64,000 nucleotides of DNA from Daucus carota subsp. sativus (GCF_001625215.2 NC_030387.2:37719606-37783605); one strand, 5' to 3'; positions 10,409 to 23,587 are shown, counted from the first letter of the stretch. Made by a program: numbers and translations. Notes: a model not told the origin generated them from the letters alone.

Positions 10409-11470
10409 ACGATTCACTAAAATACGATAATAAAAAGATTCAACAGAATTTTTGTTGAAAAAATAATAATAATTCATCATATGAAAATATTAAAAAAATA
10501 TTTGACAAATAAATTATTTTAGTGTATATTTTTTTAACTTAAAATCCAAGACAGTTTAAATCCAGTCTTACAACCTGCAAACAGGGGTTCTTAGTAAAAC
10601 ATAACCGCCCGACACTGTTGAATCAAAATAAACAAAGCTTGTAGCTAAACCAGCCAAATATAATTGTTTATAAACCATGCACTATGCATACATGTTTACC
10701 TTTTATTTATTCACATGCAACACATTTACTAGGCATGCATGCATCAGTTTGCCTTCATCAAGATGTCGTGCATAATATTAAATCACTGACATCATCTTAG
10801 ATTAATGATTAATCTTTGCAACCATGATTCTAGTCCTCGTCCTCGGTCATTTTTTAATTTAAGATGGAGTACTCCACAAAAGTAACTAGAGGGTGATTAT
10901 TCTAGATATATAGATATCTTTTTATAAATAATATTACTTTATGTATTTTATATATGAAAACATTAAAAAAGAATTCACAGAAACTATTTTATGTAAAAAT
11001 TAATTAAAGTGTCATGTAAAACGTGATAAAGTAATATTTTATGACCTGAATTTAATAAAAAGTTATTATAAATTAAAAAGTTTGAGATTTTTTTTATTAA
11101 AAATTATTAAAGAATAGAGTGCATTAAGAATAATGTTACGGATTCCGTAATAAGTTTTTAGATTTGTTATGAGATTTCTATTATTAAATACCCATATAAT
11201 CAACTAATATTTGAAATGAATTTAATCTCAATTCAAAATCACTAACATTCATCTTATATTCATTGTTTCAAGTTTTTGATCAATATATATACTCCATTAC
11301 CGCGATCAGCTGTTCATCGCAAAGTTGATGGCATGGTGTACGGTGAAATTAATTCATCATCCTCTTGCTTTTAAGAACATGATTAGTTCAAAAATAAAGA
11401 CTTATTTTCGAGAAAAAGAAGAAATATGCAGTTTATTTGATTTTTTTTTCTACATACTGAACAAGAAATA
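10409..11470. other. Non-coding AT-rich stretch
   Basis: No gene, RNA or clear element is visible. A short open frame at 11325-11561 overlaps the MITE that follows and has no recognisable content. Confidence 0.6.
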
Positions 11471-11779
11471 CTTTCTTCCGGTGAGTAGTATACATATGAG
11501 GAATGACACAGAGGTTAAGAAAAAATGTAATTTAGTGATGAAAAGTAAGAAAAGTGGGTGAAGTGGTGGGACCGATTAATATTTAATAGGTAAAATGAGT
11601 GTAGTGTGAGTAAAGTGGTGGGACCTACTAATATTTAAGGTATAAAGTGGGTGTAGTGGGAGAAAATAGTGGGTGTAGTGAAGTTTTTATATTATAAAAA
11701 CTTATTATTTTTGGTATGTATATAATTAATGAGATGTCCCAAAAAGAAAACAGTATACAATTCAACGGGAGAGAGGGTG
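11471..11779. mobile_element. MITE with internal short direct repeats
   Basis: The left end tttcttccggtgagtagtat (11472-11491) and the right end agtatacaattcaacgggag (11752-11771) with gagaggg following look like degraded Stowaway-type termini. Inside, the words gtggtgggacc and taatattta recur two to three times. Similar sequence in the opposite orientation flanks the Helitron at 13207-14216. Confidence 0.4.
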
Positions 11780-11969
11780 TATGTGTGTGGAAGTACTAAT
11801 TCTCATGTTCCATCCTATTATTTATATTGGTGGTATTTGGTTTGGTCGTAAGACTTTCATAAAATATAATTTTATAATATTTAAACTAAATTGTTAAATT
11901 TTGTTTTATATACTATTTATACCAATAATAAAAAATAAGTAAAATGGAGAAAGTCCTATCCACAGTAAT

Positions 11970-12285
11970 TAAAAATCACAAAATATTAACTCTGATTAAT
12001 ATAATCGTACAAAGATCAGTATATATTTTGGTGCAAGGTTTCATCGTAAGTGGTCCAACCCCTGCTTTCTGTGCAGCCAACATTAACAACACAATGAAGA
12101 AGCTGTACTAAAATTTGACCACATAGTCGCCGGTAAATCAAAAATCGCATATTATTAATCTAGTACTCATATAAGTGTACAAGGATATCAGTACATATTT
12201 TGGTGCAACGTTTCATCGCAAGTGGTCCAACCCGTATTCCGGCACAGACAACATTAACAACACAGTGAAGAAGTTGTACTAAAAT
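11970..12285. repeat. Diverged direct repeat, two units of about 150 bp
   Basis: Units about 11970-12120 and 12135-12285 share tattttggtgcaa, agtggtccaaccc and acattaacaacaca in order, with scattered differences. No coding content. Confidence 0.7.
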
Positions 12286-13206
12286 TCATAGTCACCGTGT
12301 GTTTGAGAACCTGTGCTTGCATGTAGCTATTACACGCGGATACAACACGTGATTTATGAACCGGCAATTATTATTTATTTATACATTCTTAAAATTTGTT
12401 TAGGAATTTTCTTTTTTAACTAAAATTTAAAATTATACCTAATTGTATGTCAGTTGTATAATTACAATAAGCACCCCTTTTTGTTTCAGTTGTCCATTCG
12501 AGGACTTGTCCCGACGAAGAACTCAATAATTACCTTATAATATTTTATTTTACAAAATCAAATATAAAAGCGATAATATTAAGTGGAAAATTAAAAAATA
12601 AAATAAATATAGAGTAATTAATTTTGTAAACATCATCTTTCTGTGAGGGAGTTCTGTGTACCCCGTCCTCCTCCTGATAGAGAGTTCTATGTGATCGTAC
12701 ACTTGGAACTCACACACCCACCCATCCACGCTCTGTCACCGTGATGTTCGAAGAACAAATCAATCATTTTCGGAACACATGTTTAAATATATACCAATCT
12801 CCAATTCCATTTCAGAAACGTATATCTTCCATGAAAAACATTTTAGGGAAGTAATTCCGTGGAATATATATTTGAAAAATTAAACCCAAAAATTAATTAT
12901 TTACAAAAATTAAGTTACTTTCTGTCAAACAAACTGTGTCTTGAAGTCATTTTGACCACCGAAACTACACACACGGTTTTGGATTTTAACTCATAGTTTG
13001 AACTTTTTTATTTAATTCAGTCCAATAGAATATTTATAAACAAAATTCTAACTAAATTACTACTTCATCCATCCCATTTATTTATATACAGTTTCCTTTT
13101 CGAGACGTTCCACTTAGTTGTATTCATTTTAAAAATAATAAAATTTTAATATAATATAAAAATTTAACTGCACCCCAACTTTCTTCCATAACACATATAT
13201 ATATTA
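12286..13206. other. Non-coding stretch with MITE-like piece
   Basis: No gene is seen. From about 13065 (acttcatccatcccatttat) the sequence looks like the left part of a Stowaway-type MITE. Its other part (ttagttgatcccaccatt onward) appears after 14216, so the Helitron between them probably landed inside the MITE. Confidence 0.45.
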
Positions 13207-14216
13207 AAAGTTGAAAAGCCGCGCGTTGCGGTGGGTTATAAAAATTATATTTTTTTATATATTGATGATTCAATATTAATATTTGTAGAATGCAACAATT
13301 TTGTGGTTGTCTATAAAAAGTATATTAACAATTAAAAATTAACAACAACAAACATGTTCGATGAACAAAACAAATATTATAAAAAAATAACCAACAAACA
13401 TACATCACTAATAGTTAATTTATTGATATCATTTATTAATATCATGTGAAGACTATATTCTTCTCCAGTATTTGGATTTGTCGACTCTCACATAGCGGTC
13501 TATAACTACGTTTGCTTCTAATAACCTTTATATTCTTAATACCGTATTAACAGTCTTCAATTATCGTTGTAGAAGAACGACACCACCGAGTTTGAAATCG
13601 AGCAAAAGAACTATCACCAGAGAGAGACAGCGTTGTGGTATTGAGAGAGTAGGTCGTGTTTAGATAATACAAAACCCTACAACCTATAGGGGTATTTATA
13701 GGTGCTGAGAGACTTGTGTGCTACTTTTTTCCATAATTAATTAATCTAAAACAAAATTAGATTAAAACTTTCAAACTGTTATATTCCATAAATAATATGA
13801 AACAAAATCAGATTCTGAAACTTGCTTCAAATATATCCGAAACTAAAAAAAGTAGTTGTAATTTTTGATATTTTTCATCCGAAAATTTCGGAAAATTAGA
13901 AAAATAGAACGGAGCGATGTGAAAGGCGCCACTTACACGCCCCTCTCTTCCCCTTTATATAGAAACAAAATTTTCCCATAGTTAAATAATCTGAAACAAA
14001 ATCGGATTAAAACGTTCAAGTTACTATATTCCATAAATAATTTGACACAAAATCAGATTCTGGAACTTGCTTCTAATATACCCGAAATTATAAAAGGTAG
14101 TTCTAATTTTTGATATTTTTCATCCAAAAATTACAGAAAATTTGAAAAATAGAACGGAGCGATGTGAGAGGCGCCACCTACACGCCCCTCGCTTCTCCTT
14201 TATATAAGTATATTGA
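13207..14216 (-). mobile_element. Non-autonomous Helitron, family 1, copy a
   Basis: Minus orientation. The 5' end is gttatata-like sequence ending at GA 14216 before T, reading TCAATATACTTATATAAAGG on the minus strand. The 3' end near 13207 has the family hairpin (ccgcgcgttgcgg in plus-strand reading), but CTAG has decayed to an aaag-like form. It shares internal blocks with the copies at 16114 and 18094, including a remnant of the RPA70-like N-terminal exon near 13440-13500. Confidence 0.75.
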
Positions 14217-16113
14217 TGATTAGTTGATCCCACCATTACATATATTACACTTACTTTATACCTTAAATATTAGTTGATCCCACTATTTTTTTATTAAATA
14301 AACATTCATTTATTCTGATAAGTTCTATAAATATAATAAACATTCGAGAAAAACGTCCAAAACCGTGTAAATAAGTAGAGTAAGATATATAACAATTCAT
14401 TACAATTCATAACAATATAACGTAGACCAAGAATTAACAGTCCGATCAATTAACATCGCCGGACCGACTGTCCAGAAGATAGTTGACTTTACATGAAACG
14501 TGAAATCCAGTGTGATAACACATTTTTGCATGTCTGTTGAGGGAATGACATATATACATTTGGCTGGTCACTATGTTGGCTGAATAACGTAAAAATGTGT
14601 TCCGTGTTGAAAGTGTGAAAAACGGGCCAGGTATAGAACGCATCTTGAACCACACATGCAAAGAAGAGGAAATTGCAATATGTGTTGCTCTCTTTTCTTT
14701 ATTCTTCAAAGTATGAACAGGCTATATTGACTTTTTCTGTATTCTCCTATTTTCATAAACAGGAGCTCACTTGGTTTTTATCTATATCTATTTGAGTCTG
14801 ATTTCGTCAGATAATCTCCCTGTCATGTCCTTATTTTGTGAAAAAATTGGAAATAACAATATCCATCCTTTATTTTTACACAAGTTTGGCTCATTTACAT
14901 ATTTTTGGTCAAAAACTATCACATGATTAGTTTTTTTTTTGGGAGGATTTTTATCCTTTTGGTTATGTTTTGTTTCTATTTTGTGGATTTACATTATTAG
15001 GATTTTTTTGGTTTATATTTTTTTTGATTCAAGTGAAGTTTATCGAATTTGAGATTTAATCGCATATGTTGTGGTTTCGATTATTAAATCTAGATTTTTT
15101 ATTTTCAGTTTACTTTTATTTCGATTTTTGATATGTATTTTCTGATTATTTTTTCTCATTGATTTGAGGTTTGTTTTCGTTTATTGATCGTAAGCGGGGG
15201 TCTGATTAATTAGGTGATAAAATTATTTAGTCAATAACTTGAACTATAGCTTCATAAAAACACGATAAAGAAAGTGTACGTAATTTAAGGAGAATGCAAT
15301 GATACTTGTATTTGTATGTATAATATTTTCAAAATATTGTTTATCCGTCTCTTTTTTTTTTTGACAAAATTTATCCGTCTTTTCAAATTTAAAGAGCGAT
15401 GGAAATGTTATATATATTTTTAATATGATACTATATTTATTCATATTCAAATAATGAGCTTGAAAGTGTGAATTATTAATATTGATAATAAGAACATATA
15501 TCAATTTGTAAGATATTTAATTCTAAGTGAATAATCTATTTATCTTATGAGGATACGGTTCGAATATTAAATAACTAAATTATCAAATTAAATATTAATA
15601 AATGAGATAAAATTCAAATATAAATTTAATGAAATTCATATATCATCAAAACAAATTTGATCACATTAGTTAATATGAAAATTAATTATTTTCTTAAATA
15701 TATATTAAATATGAATCAAACACCCCTGCAATATGTTAATATAATTATTCTAATTATATCAGGACACAATATTATAATTTGTTGAATGCACAATTAATAT
15801 ACTTATATTTGTATCGTAGTTTCTAATAAAATTATTATATACAAGCCTGAATGAAGCTGAAGTAGCTGACCAAACAAAAACCTGAAAAAACAGCAACATC
15901 CTAGGTAATTAATTCACTTATGTCGAGTTGTTAGGATTGTTGTTAAAATAGTTATTCACTTATAAGTTATAACTTTATATAAATAGACAAAATTTAAAAA
16001 GACTTGGCAACTGGGGGCTGGGGCAAGTTGTTGTTTATATTGTGAAAAGTTTTCTTTATTAATCTGATTTAAATTTATTGAGGAAAGTATCATCAGTTGT
16101 CGTTTATGTATAA
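14217..16113. other. Non-coding stretch
   Basis: MITE-like sequence to about 14400, then no recognisable gene. A minus-strand open frame at 14446-14709 (87 codons) has no family pattern and no clear promoter. T-rich sequence at 14880-15240 resembles intron DNA but no exons are evident. Confidence 0.5.
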
Positions 16114-17758
16114 CTAGTTGAGAAGCCGCGCGTTGCGGCGGTCTATAAAAATTATATTAATGATTCAATATTAGTATTTATAGAATAAAATGATTTTGTG
16201 GTTGTCTATAAAAAATATATTAATGTTGTAAAATTAATATTTGTAGGATAAAGTAAATTTATATTATAAAAATCTTGATGTAATACCAATACTAATATAT
16301 AAAATTGCAAAATTGGTCTATAATTCATGGTGAAAAAATGAAAATAAATTGTACACGTAATTAATAATTTAAAGTTTGATAAAAAACAATTTAAAGCATG
16401 ACGAATCTTAATTTCTTTTGTTTTTTTTTGAAAAGCAGTCGTGTTCTTACATTGTCATATTTCTCCAATTTTTTTGGATTGATTGTGCACAAAAACATCT
16501 AATTTAAATCTGTGAGATAGAAGTCTATAACTACCCTCTTAAAAGTTGCTTAAACGGAGCAAACAGATATTGCATAAATAATGTTTTCCTGTATACAAAG
16601 TAAATCATATAAAAATTAACAACAAACATGTCCGATGAACAGAACAAATATTATAAAAGAATAGCCAACAAACATACATCACTAATAGTCAATTTATTGA
16701 TATCAAACGTCAATATCATGTCAAGACTATATTCTTTTCCCGTGTTTGGATTTGTCGACTCCAATATAACGGTCTATATAACTACCTTTGTTTGCAACAA
16801 CCTTTATTTTTTTAATACTGTATAAACAGCCTTCACTTATCGTTACAGAAGAACGGAACCTCCGAGTTAGAAATCGAGCAAGAGAACTATCACGAGAGAG
16901 AGGTAGGTTTGTGGTATTGAGAGAGAGGAAGTCGTGTTTAGATGATCTAAAACCCTACAATCTACAGGGGTATTTATAGGTGCAGAGAGACTTGTATGTT
17001 ACTCTTTCCCATAATTAAATAATCTGAAACAAAATCAGATTAAAACTTTCAAACTACTATATTCCATAAATAATCTGTCTTTTCCATAATTAAATAATCT
17101 GAAACAAAATCAAATTAAAACTTTCAAGCTACTATATTCCATAAATAATCTGAATCAAAATCAGATTCTGAAACTTGCTTCTAATATACTCGAAACTAAT
17201 AAAGGTAGTTCTAATTTTTGATATTTTTTATCCGAAAATTCCAGAAAATTAGAAAAATAGAACGGAGCGATGTGAGAGGCGCCACCCACACGCCCCTCGC
17301 TTAGAAATCGAGCAAGAGAACTATCACGAGAGAGAGGTAGGTTTGTTGTATTGAGAGAGAGGAAGTCGTGTTTAGATGATCTAAAACCCTGCAATCTATA
17401 GGGGTATTTATAGGTGCAGAGAGACTTGTAAGCTACTCTTTCCCATAATTAAATAATCTGAAACAAAATCAGATTAAAACTTTCAAACTACTATATTCCA
17501 TAAATAATCTGTCTTTTCCATAATTAAATAATCTGAAACAAAATCAAATTAAAACTTTCAAGCTACTATATTCCATAAATAATCTGAATCAAAATCAGAT
17601 TCTGAAACTTGCTTCTAATATACCAGAAACTAATAAAGGTAGTTCTAATTTTTGATATTTTTTATCCGAAAATTCCAAAAAATTAGAAAAATAGAACGGA
17701 GCGATGTGAGAGGCGCCACCTACACGCCCCTCGCTTCTCCTTTATATAAGTATATTGA
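16114..17758 (-). mobile_element. Non-autonomous Helitron, family 1, copy b
   Basis: Exact Helitron edges: plus-strand CTAG at 16114 after A, followed by the subterminal hairpin (ccgc-gcgtt-gcgg), and GA at 17758 before T. On the minus strand it starts TCAATATACTTATATAAAGG and ends in CTAG. It is 1645 bp, with no Rep/helicase. It contains a remnant of the RPA70-like first exon around 16690-16760 (minus strand) and an internal 434 bp tandem duplication. Confidence 0.88.
16867..17734. repeat. 434 bp tandem duplication inside the Helitron
   Basis: Units 16867-17300 and 17301-17734 both begin ttagaaatcgagcaagagaa and end cacgcccctcgc. They are nearly identical throughout, so the duplication is younger than the element family. 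Confidence 0.92.
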
Positions 17759-18093
17759 TAGGATCGACCACGATTAATAATATTTTGAATATAATGGACA
17801 CATTTTACGAAATAGAACTTAAAATACTAACAATAATAATATATAAATCTTCCCAATCAAAAAAATTTACCATAATTATAATGAAATTTTTGTAGATATT
17901 ACTAGCAACATACGTCATATTTGTTTAGAGAAAAATAATGTGCATCATGTGGAGGATGCAAAGTGCGCTAAAATATAATACTTCATATTTATTTATAATC
18001 CCGTGGGAATAATTAAAGATGACTTTCGCGTAAGTAAATTTTGTTTGTGTGATATAAAATGGTGGACGGCAAATTAAAGTCACGTTTTTCAAA
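17759..18093. other. Spacer between two opposed Helitrons
   Basis: 335 bases of non-coding host sequence separate the 5' ends of two same-family Helitrons that point away from each other. No gene is visible. Confidence 0.7.
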
Positions 18094-19668
18094 TCAATAT
18101 ACTTATATAAAGGAGAAGCATGGGTCGTTTAGGTGGCGCCTCTCAAATAGCTCGGTTCTATTTTTCTAATTTTCTAGATTTTTTGAATATACTTATATAA
18201 AGGAGAAGCATGGGTCGTTTAGGTGGCGCCTCTCAAATAGCTCTGTTCTATTTTTCTAATTTTCTAGATTTTTTGAATGAAAAAATATCAAAAATAAAAA
18301 CTATCTTTTTTAGATGCGGATATATTTGGAAAAAAGTTTAAGAAACTACCTTTTTCAAAATATCAAAATCAAATCAGAATTATCTCTATCATCATATTTT
18401 TAGAAATTGTGTATATCAAAAACAGAAAGTATTTTGATAACCCGGTCTTTTCTCAAATCAACTCCAATAAATTGAAGTCAGAATTCATAAAATTTAACAC
18501 ACACAATTTTTCTTGAGCTTATTTGTCTTCTCCATCTAATACAATAATGAGTTACACTGTCCTAGATGCTTCGAATGACGATAGAGATAATTGGCTGATA
18601 AAAGTAAGAGTTTGTCGGATGTGGGAGTCGACAAATCCAAACACGGGAGAACAATATAGTCTTGACATGATATTGTTGGATGAAAAGGTCAATAGATTAA
18701 CTGTTATAGATATATGTTTGTTCGTTATTATTTTATAATATTTGTTTCGTTCATCGGATATGTTAATTACACACACAATTTTTCTTGAGTTTATTTGTTT
18801 TTTCCATCTAATACAATAATGAGTTACATTTTGTGCTAGATGCTTTGAACGACGATAAGGATGATTAGCTTATAAAGGTAAGAGTTTATCGGATGTGGGA
18901 GTTGACAAATCTAAACACTGGAGAACAATATAATCTTGACATGATATTGATGGATGAAAAGGTCAATAGATTAACTGTTATATTGTTCGTTATTATTTTA
19001 TAATATTTGTTTTGTTCATCGGATATGTTTGTTATCGCTAACTTTTATATGGTTTACTTTGTATACATGAAAAGATTATTCATGCAACACTTCCACAATA
19101 TCTGTTTACTCAGTTCAAGCACCTTTTATGTGAAGGCCGTCTATACAGTATTACAAAAAATAAAGGTTGTTGCAAGCGAATGTAGTTAGATATCATGGAT
19201 TTGCAATTGATATTTTTGCAGACAACGGATTCACTAATAAACTCGTGCATGGACTTGAGTTCATATGTCCCGAGATGATCCATGTTCATACAACTGAAAC
19301 ATAATGTTTATCCCTATTAAAATTAGAGATGGTTTCAGAGTTGTATCTCTTTTGGACTTTTACGCACCTATGTTAAACATAACTAAAATTAAGATTTGTC
19401 GTGCGCTTTAAATCGTTAATTACGTGCAGATTTTTTATTTTCATTTTTTCACTCATGAATAATAGTCCAATTTTGCACTTTTATATATTAACAGGTATTG
19501 CATCGAGATGTTTATAATGTAATTTTTTTTTTATTCTATAAATATTAATTTTGAATCATTGATATAATTTTTATAGGCTGCTACAAATTTATTTTATTTT
19601 ATAAATATAATTATTGAATTATTAATATAATTTTTATATCCCACCGCAACGCGCGGCTTCTCAACTAG
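18094..19668 (+). mobile_element. Non-autonomous Helitron, family 1, copy c
   Basis: TC at 18094 after A; 3' hairpin ccgc-aacgc-gcgg, then cttctcaa and CTAG at 19665-19668 before T. It is 1575 bp. A 91 bp direct repeat of the 5' end occurs (near 18097 and 18188). A unit of about 265 bp carrying the RPA70-like exon is also duplicated (about 18500-18762 and 18768-19028). No Rep/helicase frame. Confidence 0.88.
18547..18738 (+). pseudogene. RPA70-like N-terminal exon in the Helitron
   Basis: Encodes MSYTVLDASNDDRDNWLIKV and then CRMWESTNPNTGEQYSLDMI, the N-terminal OB-fold pattern (DUF223/RPA1-like) of replication protein A paralogues often carried by plant Helitrons. The frame runs on into non-coding sequence after LLDEKVNRLT. 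The second tandem copy (from about 18825) has an in-frame stop and a small insertion after MSY. It is an element-borne fragment, not a working gene. Confidence 0.7.
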
Positions 19669-20511
19669 TAAAAAAAAATAGGAGAATGCATAGTATAATT
19701 CCAGTGAAGAGTGTAAATCAGTTAATCTGTCATTATCTCCTGAGAATCAAATGTGGAAGAACAGGGAATACGCGACAAAAGCAGGTTTGTTGTAGTGTTA
19801 CAACTCTGTTTAGGTTTCTGACGAAAAGAAAACAATTTTTAAGGTTACCGAAGGATCTCGATCATATATGACGTAACAGGGAATGACATTTATATTTTAA
19901 AATTAATATTCTTACAATAAATTATAGGGTTTTTTTTTAAATACCCAAGCCTATAAAGATTTTTGCAAAAGTACTGTAATTTTTACAAGAATGTTCAAAT
20001 ACTCTCTTCCAAATAAAATTGTGAATATATCATTCTTCTGAATTTTTCTTGCAAAAATACAATAGTTGCATTTGCAATTATATCTGTAATTGTTAGTAAT
20101 CTATGTGTAATTACAAATACAATTTCAAAAATTGTGAATCTGTTCCCATTCGCTACAAATAATTTCATCCCAGTCTGTTTGGCTTGTCTATCCCAATTTT
20201 TTGTAATTTATATTTCCCAAAATTCGATAAACCTCTACAAAAATTATATGATCACTTTAAAAGATAAATTTATAATATTTAATTATTATATTTACCGTTT
20301 TTATATTACTAAGTTGAGAAAACCAACAAATCTATTCAAACTTTTACTAATAAGTAAATCTTAACTTTCTAATTTTGACTATTATTGTCTCCCTAAATTT
20401 GGTGCTTATCTCCCGTGGATCGGTTGGAGTCTGACCTATTCTCCGATTGAACATATACTCCGACTGTGAATGGATACTCGTTTGTTCGGTATATAAGTTC
20501 AAATATTATTA
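19669..20511. other. Non-coding stretch
   Basis: AT-rich. Small open frames exist at 19686-19871 and 20134-20364 without family content. It ends in an ATT-rich run that forms the left target duplication of the Mutator-like element. Confidence 0.55.
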
Positions 20512-20679
20512 TTATTATCATGAGAGGGGTTCTATGGGGTACTTAAAAAAGGGAGTATTTGGAGTCCCTTAGATTAGCCATTGGATCAGATTACATCCTG
20601 CGGTCTAGATTAAAAGATGAGAAACATTTTTTGATTAATTTTTAAAACACTAAAAACTGCACATTTTTTTGTTCCGCGC

Positions 20680-22733
20680 GTGTCATACCCGTCTTCAGCG
20701 CTGGGAGACTTATCCCGCATTCAACTCCAGTTTGATCCCGCATACCACTCTACTAAAAAAGCGATTAGAAGCATTGTAGGATTCGCATCAACACGTCCTG
20801 CGGTTTTTCGAAGTGCTGTATACTTAAGGGCGAAAAGGTTCGTCGGAGAGAGACCCAAAATCGACGATGAGTTCAGGTACGTAACCGCCTAATTGATCTA
20901 ATTTTGGGGTCTATTTCAATTGCATGTAATGTTTACGGGTAAAATGAGTGTCTAATTGAGGGATTTTGGTACTTATACTGTAATGCATGTCCTACATCGC
21001 CGTCGTGTGTTGTATCTATACTCGTTTGTGCCGTGTGGATGAAATTAGTGGCTAATTATTTTGTTTTACGTTGTTTGATTGTGGTTTTTACAATGGGTAG
21101 TTGTTTTTTCCTTTAATGTGGTTCGCAAGTATAACTTGATTTGTACTGCTATCGGATGAATTTGGTAATATTTTAACTTCCAATGTTTTTTATATTATAG
21201 TGTGTTAAATGTGTGTTGTTAAAGTTTGTGTTAAAGTCCTACAGTAAATGTATATGTTGTTAAAAGTTGAGATGAGCACATAATGTGTACCCAACTTGGG
21301 TGAACCCTATTGTGCTGGAGGACTTAAAATTGGGTTTTATGTTCCTAGTTGCAAAATGTGTGTTGTATTTGTGTGTATTTTGTGTGCTTTTGGGTCCTGC
21401 TAGAAGTGTTGTAGATGAGTTAAGTCTGTTTGACTTGGTCTTCGCAGAACAAGTAAACTATTCTGTGTGTCTGACATATTTGATCTGGCTGAGCGTATAG
21501 GATTAGTCTGTGTTTTTGGGTCCTACTACAAGTGTAGAGGATGAGTTAATTAAATTTTACTTGGAATGTGCAGAACAAGGAACCTGTAATGTGCTATATA
21601 CATTTTTTGTTCTGGTTGGGCGTATAAAACATTTTTGGTCCGTGCGGTCTTGAAGTTCTGCTATAAGTGTTGGATTGCACAACACATTATTTAGTTGCAT
21701 GACATTGCATAACACATTGTTTAGTTGCATGACATGAAGTTCTACTAATGTGTAATTAAACTTATGAATCAAAGAAATTTATTTTGTAGGACGAAGGAGA
21801 AGTAGTAGACTGATAGCAAACCCAGAGTTGTACAACTGGCCAAAGAAGAAGCCGGCCTTTATAAATTTGGAAGAGGACGGTGCTACTGGTGAGGAAGCAA
21901 ACATAGTTGGTAAAAAGCAACGTGCAGAAGTCATAGTTAGTACTCCAAGAGGCGTGTCAAAAACAAAGCGTAATTTGACAAGTCCTATTGGAAAGAAGGT
22001 TGCTGGTAGCAATATTGAGACTGGGTCTGTTGAGGAGGAGGACGAATTTGTGACGCCTCGAGAGAATTTTGGCAGCTCTTGGAAGAAAGCTGCGCAACAG
22101 CATGAGGGTGAAGGCACAAGGGTTAGGATCAGATCATGTGGGAAGCAGGTAGGGAAAGATATACTTTTTGGTACAATCCCGCAATTTTTGATTTGTTTGG
22201 TTTCATCTAGTTTATAACAAAGCTGTTGTATTTTACAAAGGTTTATATCAATTTGTTTGTGTACTGCAATCAACAGGGCACAAGTGCTAATAAGAGTACC
22301 TCCCATGCAAAACTTTCTGAAAACCACAGAACAATGCTTGGGAAGAAAATAGTAGCAGAGGTAAGGTTTTTGTTGACATTTGCGAAATATTAATTTATTT
22401 AGTAGGGGAAGCAGCATTGTTATAATTATTTTATTTGTACATGTGCAGGCACGTGTACGCGCATATAAAAGGAATGTAAATAACAGTCTGTTAGGTGTCC
22501 GTAGAACACCATGCAAAGAGGTGAAGCCGAAGAAAAAGAGGAACTAAGAAGGTTATCTACAGAAAAAGTTTACGCCCAAAATTATAACAAATGTGTTGCG
22601 CAATCTTTCCCCCGCACAGACAGAATGGGTTAAGAAGGCGGGATTTGAGCATCTTTTAGGATTCCAGATGTGTAGTTATCTGCACAGGCTTGGGTACAAA
22701 ATAGTCAGTGCTGAACAGGATGGTGCAGTTTAG
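20680..22733 (+). pseudogene. Accessory gene of the Mutator-like element, probably broken
   Basis: Putative exons: about 20680-20878 (perhaps leader), 21790-22148, 22278-22360, 22449-22733. The second encodes a basic, Lys/Glu-rich segment starting near LYNWPKKKPAFINLEE. The last contains LRNLSPAQTEWVKKAGFEHL, a pattern I associate with the region before Ulp1-like or mobile domains in plant transposon-borne genes. The last exon hits a stop after KPKKKRN in one frame and continues in another, so an extra intron or a frameshift must be assumed. Function unknown; not a normal host gene. Confidence 0.45.
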
Positions 22734-23587
22734 AACTAAAAAGTTGTGTCAGTAGTTGCTTTGATTGTATTGAAGGGTTTTATATATTTTAAAACTTATG
22801 TAGTGGTGACAAAATGAAATGACACCATTGCTTTATTTGTTCCACGTTACATTGTTTTTTATGAAAACAGCCAGTAGATTAAGGATATTGGATGGTTTGT
22901 AGTTGAAGACTAAATTGCTTAATTTTAATCTATATTCATTTTGAGGCTGATTTCTGTGATGCATTTTGCTGATTGTGTTTTATGTCTTGGCAACTTAAGA
23001 TTTTTAGAATCAGAGGTGGAATACAGAACATAGAAAACCCGATGTATGCTATGACAAAAGGACTGTGGCATTATGTTCCTCATCTTAAAAGCATAGATAT
23101 AACTAGCATAGTTTGTCTACTAGAATCAGTTCATGACAACATAAAAAGGCAAACAAAGAAAAGAATAATGCAGGAACAGAAAGCAGTGGCAAATAGATCT
23201 TACTTCTTAATTCGATGCATGACAAAAAAGTTAACAACATCAGACATTATTATTATATTTTGAGAAGAAGCCATCAGGAAAAAGTTCACAACATAATAAT
23301 ATCTTGAAAGTTGCAAAAATTAGAACTTATACAAGTGCGAAATCAACTGAATAGTTTCCTCACTACTTACTCTGTTCAGTCGGCTTCTTCAGAGTAGGGC
23401 ACGTCCTATCATTAAGTCCCTCAGTCTAGTTACAAATGCTGCACGTACGCTACCCCTTTGTTTGAATTGAAATTTCCCTACCACTTTTTATGCGTGAATC
23501 ACAACCTTTATTCCTACTAACACTAGGATTTTTAACACATTCCTCATTAAGTGAGATAGGGCCGACATATTTGTCGGCTCGGTGTGC

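Noticed and set aside
11970-12285. Possible pair of long terminal repeats
   Set aside because: The two units are adjacent, about 150 bp long and enclose nothing; there is no primer-binding site or coding part, so an LTR element is not supported.
14446-14709. Possible small gene on the minus strand
   Set aside because: No recognisable motif, no promoter and no coding bias I could see; similar-length frames occur by chance in this AT-rich DNA.
21779-22516. Long minus-strand open frame (245 codons)
   Set aside because: It lies antisense to the accessory gene exons of the Mutator-like element, has no family pattern and crosses their splice sites; a shadow.
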